A model generated the notes under the pieces. It saw nothing but the letters and a program-made list of their open reading frames with translations, was not told the DNA's origin and made no database searches. This document shows, one piece after another, positions 8,001 to 14,445 of a DNA stretch of 22,712 nucleotides. The position numbers and the translations under genes were made by a program. The stretch's first letter is position 1. Each line of letters starts with the position of its first letter. The stretch is from Cryptomeria japonica (taxonomy: Eukaryota; Streptophyta; Pinopsida; Cupressales; Cupressaceae), in the NCBI RefSeq assembly GCF_030272615.1, contig NW_026729171.1, positions 137,501 to 160,212 of the forward strand, read 5' to 3'.

Positions 8001-9680
8001 CCACCTAGCACACCTTGGCACCCACCCACCCTCGCACCCAACCTCGCACCCAACTTAGCACCTTTGAACCCACATTGGCACTCACCCTGACCCTGGCACC
8101 TTGGAACCCACATTGGCACTCACCTTGACCCTGGCACCCACCTTTGCACTCACCTTGGGACCCACCCTGGCTCCCACCTCGGCACCCACCCAGACACCCA
8201 CCTTGGTTCCTTGGCACCCACCTTGGATCCTTGGCACCCACCCCGACACCCACCTTGGCACGCAACTTGGCTACTTGCCACCCACCTTGGCTCCTTGACG
8301 CCCACCCCGACAACCACCCCGTGACCTACCCTGGCTAGGGTTGGTGCACACCCACCCTGGTGCCCACCTTGGCACCCACCCCATGACCCACCTTGGCACG
8401 CACCTTAGTACCCACCCCGTTACCCACCCTAGGACCCACCCCGTGACCCACCTTGGCCAGGGTGGGTGCACCCACCCTGGTGCCCACCTTGGCACCCACC
8501 CATCCTAGCACCCAGCCTGTGACCGGGCTTGGAACCCAACCTTGCACCCGTCTTGGCCAGTGTGGGTGCGCACCCATCCTGGCACCCACGTTGTGACACA
8601 CCCTTTAACCCACGCACCCTAGCAGCCACGTTGGCACCCACCTTGGAACACAACCTAGCAACTTGGCACCCACCCCGTGACCCACCTTGGCATCCACCAT
8701 AGCAGTCGCCCACTTGGCACCCACCTTGGAACCCAAGTTGGCACCCACCTCGGCACCCACCTTGACACTTGTGGACCCACCTTGCCACTCACCCTAGCAT
8801 CGACCCATCCTAGCACCCACCCTGGCACCTTTGCACCCTAGCACTCACCCATCCTAGCACCTAACCTGTGACCCACCTTGACACTCACCCTCGCACCCAC
8901 CTTGGAACCCAACCTAGCACCCACCCACCCTGACACCAACCCTAGCACCTACCCACCCTTGCACCCACCCTGTGACCCATCTTGGCACCCACCCATCCTA
9001 CCACTCAACCTATCACCCACCTTCTCACCCACCTTGGCATCCACCTTAGCACCCACCCACACTGGCACCTTGGCACCCACCTCGGGCAAGGTGGGTGCAC
9101 ACCCACCCTGACACCCAATTTAGAACCAACCGAGCATGTTACCCACCTTGGCACCCACATTGCAGCCCACCCTAGTACCCACCCTATGACCCACATTGGC
9201 ATCCACACCCTAGCACCCAGGCACCTCGACACCCGCCTTGACACGCACCCTAGCACTAAACCTGTGACCCACCTTGGAACTCACCCTAGAACCCACCCAC
9301 CCTGTGAACCACCTTGGCATCCACCTTAGCACCCACCCACCTTGGCACCCACTCTAGCACTCACCCATCCTAACACCCAACTTGTTACCCACCTTGGCAC
9401 CCGCCCTCGCGTCCACCTTGAAACCCACCCTAGCACCCACCCACGCAGGAGCCCACCTTGGCACCCAACCTAACACCCACGCATCCTGGCACCCAACTTG
9501 TGACCCACCTTGGAACCCACCCTAGTACCCACCTTTGAACCCACTATATCACCAACCCACCTTGGCACCCACCCTATGACCCTCTTTGGAATCCACCCTA
9601 GCACGCACCCACCCTGGCACCCACCATGGAGCGCACCCTAGCACCCACCCACCTCGGCACGCACCTCAACACCCACCTTG
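8001..9680. repeat. GGCACCCACCTT / CCTAGCACCCACCC minisatellite
   Basis: About 1.7 kb of degenerate short tandem repeat dominated by cttggcacccacc, ccctagcacccaccc and acctgtgacccacc. It is strongly strand-asymmetric, with C on plus and G on minus. G-runs on the minus strand (ggtgggtgctagggtggg type) make G-quadruplexes plausible on the template strand for rightward transcription. The core drifts along the array, and toward 9620-9680 it grades into GTGCGCAC sequence. No gene is present. Confidence 0.88.
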
Positions 9681-9870
9681 GTGTGCGCACTGCGCCAACC
9701 TCTCAAAGACCCTATGTGGTGCGCTCCAAAGTGTACACCTTTGGTGCGCTCCAAGGTGCGCACCTTTGGTGCACACCGAGGTGCACACCAAAGTGTGCAC
9801 CGAGGTGAGCACCAAAGTGCACTCCAAGGTGCACACCAAGGCGTGCACCTTTGGTGCGGTCAATGCAAAC
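9681..9870. repeat. Short GTGCGCACC / GTGCACACC repeats before promoters
   Basis: Close-packed variants of ggtgcgctccaaggtgcgca and ggtgcacaccaaagtgtgca with a core of about 12-24 bp. It bridges the minisatellite and the first Pol I promoter unit. Part of it (accaaggcgtgcacctttgg) reappears in the extra 63 bp before the promoter at 10320. Confidence 0.75.
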
Positions 9871-9924
9871 GAATTCGGAAGTTGGGGTCGATGTCCTAAT
9901 CGCTGCTGCAGACTACACGTATGA

Positions 9925-9954
9925 GAATCGGACAAATAGCTTTATATAGGGGAG
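9925..9954 (+). promoter_or_regulatory. Pol I promoter motif P1
   Basis: gaatcggacaaatagctt followed by TATATAGGGG (9943-9952). It is the only copy with one extra T before the motif. The leader hairpin AGGGGAG/CTCCCCT is present. The second hairpin uses GTGC/GCAC where the others use GCGC/GCGC. Confidence 0.8.
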
Positions 9955-10082
9955 GTGTTGCGTTTGATGGGTCGACTCCCCTGGTTGTGTGCACTGCACC
10001 AACTTCAAAGACCCTGTCTTGTTTAAGAAGTCAAAAGTTGGGGTGGATGTCCTAATCATTGCTGCAGTCTACGCATGTATGA

Positions 10083-10111
10083 GAATCAGACAAATAGCTT
10101 ATATAGGGGAG
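10083..10111 (+). promoter_or_regulatory. Pol I promoter motif P2
   Basis: TATATAGGGG at 10100-10109 after gaatcagacaaatagct. Both leader hairpins are intact. Confidence 0.8.
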
Positions 10112-10302
10112 GTGTTGCATTCGGTGGGTTGACTCCCCTGGTTGTGCGCACTGCGCCAACCTCAAAGACCCCGCATAGCAGAAGAAGTCGGAAGTCGGAT
10201 TTTGGTGAGCACCAAGGCGTGCACCTTTGGTGCGGTCAACGCAGACGAATTCAGAAGTTGGGGTGGATGTCCTAATCGTTGTTGCAGGCTACACATGTAT
10301 GA

Positions 10303-10331
10303 GAATCAGACAAATAGCTTATATAGGGGAG
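10303..10331 (+). promoter_or_regulatory. Pol I promoter motif P3
   Basis: TATATAGGGG at 10320-10329. The first leader hairpin keeps pairing with one G-U wobble (right arm ctccctt). The second has one mismatch. Confidence 0.8.
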
Positions 10332-10459
10332 GTGTTGGGTTTGATGGGTCAACTCCCTTGGTTGTGCGCATTACGCCAACCTCAAAGACCTTGTTTTCGT
10401 TAAGAAGTCAAAAGTTGGGGTCAATGTCCTAATGGCTCCTGTAGGCTACACATGTATGA

Positions 10460-10488
10460 GAATCGGACAAATAGCTTATATAGGGGAG
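10460..10488 (+). promoter_or_regulatory. Pol I promoter motif P4
   Basis: TATATAGGGG at 10477-10486, with the first leader hairpin intact and the second weakened (attacgtcaacc). Confidence 0.8.
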
Positions 10489-10616
10489 GTGTTGGGTTTG
10501 ATGGGTCGACTCCCCTGGTTGTGCGCATTACGTCAACCTCAAAGACCTTGTTTTCGTTAAGAAGTCAAAAGTTGGGGTCGATGTCCTAATTGCTCCTGTA
10601 GACTACACATGTATGA

Positions 10617-10645
10617 GAATCAGACAAATAGCTTATATAGGGGAG
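10617..10645 (+). promoter_or_regulatory. Pol I promoter motif P5
   Basis: TATATAGGGG at 10634-10643, with the first leader hairpin intact. The second is the poorest in the series (agttgttcgc against acaccaacc). Confidence 0.8.
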
Positions 10646-10773
10646 GTGTTGGGTTTGATGGGTTGACTCCCCTAGTTGTTCGCATTACACCAACCTCAAA
10701 GACCTTGTTTTCGTTTAGAAGCCGAAAGTTGGGGTCGATGTCCTAATTGCTCCTGCAGGCTACGCATGTATGA

Positions 10774-10802
10774 GAATCAGACAAATAGCTTATATAGGGG
10801 AG
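10774..10802 (+). promoter_or_regulatory. Pol I promoter motif P6
   Basis: TATATAGGGG at 10791-10800, with both leader hairpins intact. It is the last promoter before the 38/52-bp array. Confidence 0.8.
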
Positions 10803-10931
10803 GTGTTGGGTTTGATGGGTCGACTCCCCTGGTTGTGCGCATTGCGCCAACCTCAAAGACCCTGCATTGCGGATGAAGTCGAAAGTCAGAGTTTGGTGTG
10901 CTACAAGGTGTGGTCGAAGGTGCTCACCTAG

Positions 10932-11548
10932 GTGTGCACCTTTGGAGCGCAGGAAAAGTGCCCTCCAAAAGTGCGCACCTTTGGAGTGCACAAAAGTGCC
11001 CTCCAAAAGTGCGCACCTTTGGAGCGCACAAAAGTGCCCTCCAAAAAGTGCCCTCCAAAAGTGCGCACCTTTGGAGCGCACAAAAGTGCCCTCCAAAAAG
11101 TGCCCTCCAAAAGTGCGCACCTTTGGAGTGCAGAAAAGTGCCCTCCAAAAAGTGCCCTCCAAAAGTGTGCACCTTTGGAGTGCACAAAAGTGCCCTCCAA
11201 AAGTGCGCACCTTTGGAGCGCAGAAAAGTGCCCTCCAAAAAGTGCCCTCCAAAAGTGCGCACCTTTGGAGCGCAGAAAAGTGCCCTCCAAAAAGTGCCCT
11301 CCAAAAGTGCGCACCTTTGGAGCGCAGAAAAGTGCCCTCCAAAAAGTGCCCTCCAAAAGTGCGCACCTTTGGAGCGCAGAAAAGTGCCCTCCAAAAAGTG
11401 CCCTCCAAAAGTGCGCACCTTTGGAGCGCACAAAAGTGCCCTCCAAAAAGTGCCCTCCAAAAGTGCGCACCTTTGGAGCGCACAAAAGTGCCCTCCAAAA
11501 GTGCGCACCTTTGGAGCGCACAAAAGTGCCCTCCAAAAGTGCGCACTT
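10932..11548. repeat. 38/52-bp tandem array between spacer promoters
   Basis: Thirteen units counted by the ggagcgca or ggagtgca anchor. The short unit is 38 bp (gtgcgcacctttggagcgca plus caaaagtgccctccaaaa). The long unit adds a second 14-bp agtgccctccaaaa, making 52 bp. Anchor spacings are 39, 38, 52, 52, 52, 38 and then mostly 52, ending in 38. It lies between promoter families I and II. The layout recalls the 60/81-bp enhancer arrays beside spacer promoters in Xenopus rDNA, but that is an analogy only. Stop-free frames through it are repeat artefacts. Confidence 0.9.
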
Positions 11549-11642
11549 TTGGTGCGCACCAAGGCGCTGGTTCGGTCGTTGCAGGCGAGTTCGGAAGTTG
11601 GGGTCGATGTCCTGAGCGGAGGTGCAAACTACACAGGTGTCG

Positions 11643-11671
11643 GAATCGGACAAATAGCTTATATAGGGGAG
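11643..11671 (+). promoter_or_regulatory. Pol I promoter motif P7
   Basis: TATATAGGGG at 11660-11669 after gaatcggacaaatagct. Both leader hairpins are intact. It is the first promoter downstream of the 38/52-bp array. Confidence 0.82.
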
Positions 11672-11953
11672 GTGTATGCTTCGATGGGTCGACTCCCCAG
11701 GTTGAGCGCACCGCGCCAACCTCAAAGACCCTACGGTATGGATGAAGTCGGAAGTTGGGTCCGATGACCGATTCGATTAGTAGGTATGCTCATGAGGTCG
11801 GAATTTGGGTCCGATGACCTGCCATGTGCAGGAAGGCGAATGTTGGCACTGTGCGTTGCAAGGTGCACACCAAGGTGCTGGTGCGGTCTTTTTAGTCGAG
11901 TTCGGAAGTTGGGGTCGATGTCCTGATCGGAGGTGCAAGCTACACAGGTGTGG

Positions 11954-11982
11954 GAATCGGACAAATAGCTTATATAGGGGAG
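11954..11982 (+). promoter_or_regulatory. Pol I promoter motif P8
   Basis: TATATAGGGG at 11971-11980. GGGGAG (11977-11982) pairs with CTCCCC (12004-12009). The second hairpin spans 12011-12032. Confidence 0.82.
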
Positions 11983-12264
11983 GTGTATGCTTCGTTGGGT
12001 CGACTCCCCGGGTTGAGCGCACCGCGCCAACCTCAAAGACCCTACGGTATGGATGAAGTCGGAAGTTGGGTCCGATGACCGATTCGATATGTAGGCATAC
12101 TCGCGAGGTCGGAATTTGGGTCCGATGACCTGCCATGTGCAGGAAGGCGAATGTTGGCACTGTGCGTTGCAAGGTGCGCACCAAGGCGCTGGTTCGGTCG
12201 TTGCAGGCGAGTTCGGAAGTTGGGGTCGATGTCCTGATCGGAGGTGCAAACTACACAGGTGTGG

Positions 12265-12293
12265 GAATCGGACAAATAGCTTATATAGGGGAG
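12265..12293 (+). promoter_or_regulatory. Pol I promoter motif P9
   Basis: TATATAGGGG at 12282-12291, with both leader hairpins intact. Confidence 0.82.
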
Positions 12294-12575
12294 GTGTATG
12301 CTTCGTTGGGTCGACTCCCCGGGTTGAGCGCACCGCGCCAACCTCAAAGACCCTACGGTATGGATGAAGTCGGAAGTTGTGTCCGATGACCGATTCGATA
12401 TGTAGGCATACTCGCGAGGTCGGAATTTGGGTCCGATGACCTGCCATGTGCAGGAAGGCGAATGTTGGGACTGTGCGTCGCAAGGTGCGCACCAAGGCGC
12501 TGGTGCCGTCGTTGCAGTCGAGTTCGGAAGTTGGGGTCGATGTCCTGGTCAGAGGTGCAAACTACACAGGTGTGG

Positions 12576-12604
12576 GAATCGGACAAATAGCTTATATAGG
12601 GGAG
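12576..12604 (+). promoter_or_regulatory. Pol I promoter motif P10
   Basis: TATATAGGGG at 12593-12602, with both leader hairpins intact. It is the last member of the 311-bp family. Confidence 0.82.
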
Positions 12605-12767
12605 GTGTATGCTTCGATGGGTCGACTCCCCGGGTTGAGCGCACCGCGCCAACCTCAAAGACCCTACAGTATGGATGAAGTCGGAAGTTGGGTCCGATGA
12701 CCGATTCGATACGTAGGCATATTGGCGAGGTCTGAATTTGTGTCCGATGACCTGCCATGCGCAGGAA

Positions 12768-13010
12768 GGCGGAATTTGGGTCCGATGACCGAGTTGATGG
12801 CGTGCCATGCGCAGAAAGGCGGAATTTGGGTCCGATGACCGAGTTGATGTTGATGGCCCGCCATGCACAGGAAGGCGGAATTTGGGTCCGATGACCGATT
12901 TGAAGGCGTGCCATGCGCAGAAAGGCGGAGTTTGGGTCCGATGACCGAGTTGATATTGATGGCCCGCCATGCGCAGGAAGGCGGAATTTGGGTCCGATGA
13001 CCTGACATAC
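12768..13010. repeat. 50/56-bp short tandem repeats
   Basis: The anchor ggcggaatttgggtccgatg (with one G variant) falls near 12768, 12818, 12874, 12924 and 12980, alternating 50 and 56 bp. The 56-bp form carries an extra ttgatg-type hexamer. It appears to be an amplification of the tail of the 311-bp unit. Most units hold a small inverted repeat around the gccatgcgcag core. Confidence 0.8.
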
Positions 13011-13120
13011 GCATGGAGTCCGACTCGGGGGCCGATGTTCGATTCGATGACTTGCATTGTGGGTAAAGTCGGAAGTTGTGGTCTTTGACCCGATTCGATG
13101 ACCAGACTTCGGCTGCTTGA

Positions 13121-13149
13121 GAATCGGACAAATAACTTATATAGGGGAG
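13121..13149 (+). promoter_or_regulatory. Pol I promoter motif P11
   Basis: TATATAGGGG at 13138-13147 after gaatcggacaaataact (family III has aataact where I and II have aatagct). GGGGAGG (13144-13150) pairs with CCTCCCC (13167-13173). Confidence 0.8.
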
Positions 13150-13188
13150 GTAGTGTTCTCGAGCATCCTCCCCCCGTGCCCGTTTATG

Positions 13189-13256
13189 TCGATTGATGCT
13201 GGTGCTCGACTGGTTGGAGCGCTCGGATGCAAAAATCTTGCACCAGGATTTATCGA
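13189..13256 (+). other. Leader hairpin of P11 unit
   Basis: Left arm TCGATTGATGCTGGTGC (13189-13205) and right arm GCACCAGGATTTATCGA (13240-13256) pair at 14 of 17 positions, with a 34-nt loop. It corresponds in place to the hairpins after P12 and P13. Confidence 0.6.
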
Positions 13257-13561
13257 TTGTGATGGACACGGCAAGTCTCCTGATTGCTATGCAGGAGCTC
13301 ATCGTGAATCTCTATGCGGCCTTGGTATGGACTCGACCTGCGGAATGGTTCGGCAATGGTAGTCGCTCCAACACGTCCTTGCAATGGCCACAGAGGTGAT
13401 TCGACTAGAGCTCCAGTCTAGCTTTTGGGTTGCTTGGCGGACTGGTATAGCCGCGATCGAGTTCCGGCCATGAACGTTTTAGATAGCTCTTGGGCTTTCT
13501 GGGACGGAAGTCGGAAGTTTGGGCTGTTGTCCGATTTGATGACCATTCTTCGGATGTGTGA

Positions 13562-13590
13562 GAATCGGACAAATAACTTATATAGGGGAC
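13562..13590 (+). promoter_or_regulatory. Pol I promoter motif P12
   Basis: TATATAGGGG at 13579-13588, then ACTG where the other promoters have AGGT. GGGGACTG (13585-13592) still pairs with CAGCCCCC (13605-13612) at seven of eight positions. Confidence 0.8.
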
Positions 13591-13616
13591 TGTGTTGTCT
13601 CACGCAGCCCCCTCCG

Positions 13617-13705
13617 TGCCCCTCTATCTCGACCGATGTTGGTGCTTGAAAGGGTTGGGATCGCTCGGATTTATAAACGTGCACCACCATTTGTCGAGTG
13701 TGAGG
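13617..13705 (+). other. Leader hairpin of P12 unit
   Basis: Core arms TCGACCGATGTTGGTGC (13629-13645) and GCACCACCATTTGTCGA (13681-13697) pair at 13 of 17 positions. An outer CCCTC/GAGGG stem lies beyond a 4-nt internal loop on each side. Confidence 0.6.
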
Positions 13706-14051
13706 GACGCGGCAGGTCTCCTAAATGCTATACGGGCGCTCTCTGAGAATCTCTATCCGGCCTCGACACAGACTAGTCTTGCTGAATGGTTTGGCACTGG
13801 TAGTCGATCCAACACGTCGTTGTTGTGGCCGCCTAGGCGATTCGATTCGAGCCCCCGTCTAGCTTTTGGGTTGCTTGGCGGATTTTGCCCTATCCGCAAG
13901 TGAGCTCGGTCCCTAAACGTTCGAGAAACCCGATTGCTATGCGCCGACTCTCTTTCTTGCGAGCCTCCATCTAGCTTTTGGGTCTCTACGGAACGGAAGT
14001 CGGAATCTGGGACCGTTGTTTGATTCGACGAGGCAGACTACGGTTGTGCGA

Positions 14052-14080
14052 GAATCGGACAAATAACTTATATAGGGGAG
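14052..14080 (+). promoter_or_regulatory. Pol I promoter motif P13, last in window
   Basis: TATATAGGGG at 14069-14078, the most downstream copy and so the candidate 35S gene promoter, with the others as spacer promoters. Against this, no 18S start appears in the 8.6 kb that follow. Either the 5' external transcribed spacer is unusually long or the gene promoter lies beyond the window. GGGGAG (14075-14080) pairs with CTCCCC (14098-14103). Confidence 0.8.
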
Positions 14081-14105
14081 GTGTTGACTGGAGCATTCTC
14101 CCCCG

Positions 14106-14195
14106 TGCCCCTCTAACTCGACCAATGCTGGCGCTCGAACGGTGGTAGCGCTCGGATTTTCGTTGAGCGCCAGCATTGGTCGATTTAGAGGGGCA
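14106..14195 (+). other. Long hairpin directly after P13
   Basis: The left arm 14106-14141 and right arm 14161-14195 are inverted repeats of about 35 bp with one mismatch and one single-base bulge, around a 19-nt loop. The arms include ACCAATGCTGGCGCTC and GAGCGCCAGCATTGGT. It starts about 30 nt after the predicted transcription start. The near-perfect pairing, compared with the weaker versions after P11 and P12, could mean selection or a recent template-switch event. Confidence 0.8.
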
Positions 14196-14445
14196 TGCGA
14201 GATTCCCGAATGCTATGCGAGGGCTCTAACGGAAATGTCTATTGGTTTCGGTATGGATGCAATTGCGAGTGGTTCGGCAAAGGTAGTCGTTCCGATGCGT
14301 CCATGTCGTGGCCAAATCGATAATTCGATTTGAGCCCTCGTATAGCATTTGGGTCTCTCGATGTGATTCCGCATTCCAGTCCCTTTGGGCACTGCTTGAG
14401 CCGCATCCCAGGGGGTTCCCTTCCCAATAATCTGCCTCGCAACCC

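Larger units (their letters stand above)
6036..8469. repeat. Large spacer block carrying 5S, copy 2
   Basis: Second copy of 1-2434 at an offset of 6035 bp, with the same order: GTGCGCAC mosaic 6036-6531, T-rich module, GC-rich block, 5S, GC-rich flank, A-rich stretch 7611-8000, minisatellite. It ends inside the shared string ggtgggtgc, after which this copy continues as minisatellite. Confidence 0.93.
9871..10870 (+). repeat. 157-bp tandem promoter units (family I)
   Basis: Six units, each with a TATATAGGGG promoter. Motif starts are 9943, 10100, 10320, 10477, 10634 and 10791, giving spacings of 157, 220, 157, 157 and 157. The 220 spacing is 157 plus a 63-bp insert resembling the sequence before the first unit. 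Shared parts are tgtatgagaatcagacaaat, the promoter, gggtcgactcccctgg, gccaacctcaaagacc and gaagtcaaaagttggggt. Confidence 0.9.
11549..12715 (+). repeat. 311-bp tandem promoter units (family II)
   Basis: Four promoters exactly 311 bp apart (motif starts 11660, 11971, 12282, 12593). Each unit carries GGTGCGCACC (GGTGCACACC in the second) 109 bp before the motif, then gagttcggaagttggggtcg, the promoter, the two leader hairpins, tcaaagaccctacggtatgg and gaatttgggtccgatgacct. The units are highly similar, so recently homogenised. Confidence 0.92.
13080..14445 (+). repeat. 441-490-bp promoter units (family III)
   Basis: Three diverged units, with promoter motifs at 13138, 13579 and 14069. After each promoter come a C-rich string (cccgtgccc), a hairpin region, a gattgctat-type segment (strongest in the first unit) and a ggtagtcg-type segment ending in the tagcttttgggt type. 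The last segments are clearly related to the 188-bp monomer (gattgctatgcggtgag, ggtagtcgccccaagcgcgt), so the downstream array probably arose by amplifying the distal part of such a unit. Confidence 0.82.

Noticed and set aside
8001-9680. Telomere-like sequence (ccctag, ccctaa fragments)
   Set aside because: CCCTAG occurs only within the longer CACCC-type minisatellite. There is no run of CCCTAAA.
10867-11767. About 290-codon frames across the 38/52-bp array
   Set aside because: Overlapping frames on both strands encode permutations of the same short peptide, and unit lengths of 38 and 52 shift frame. There is no start context or domain.
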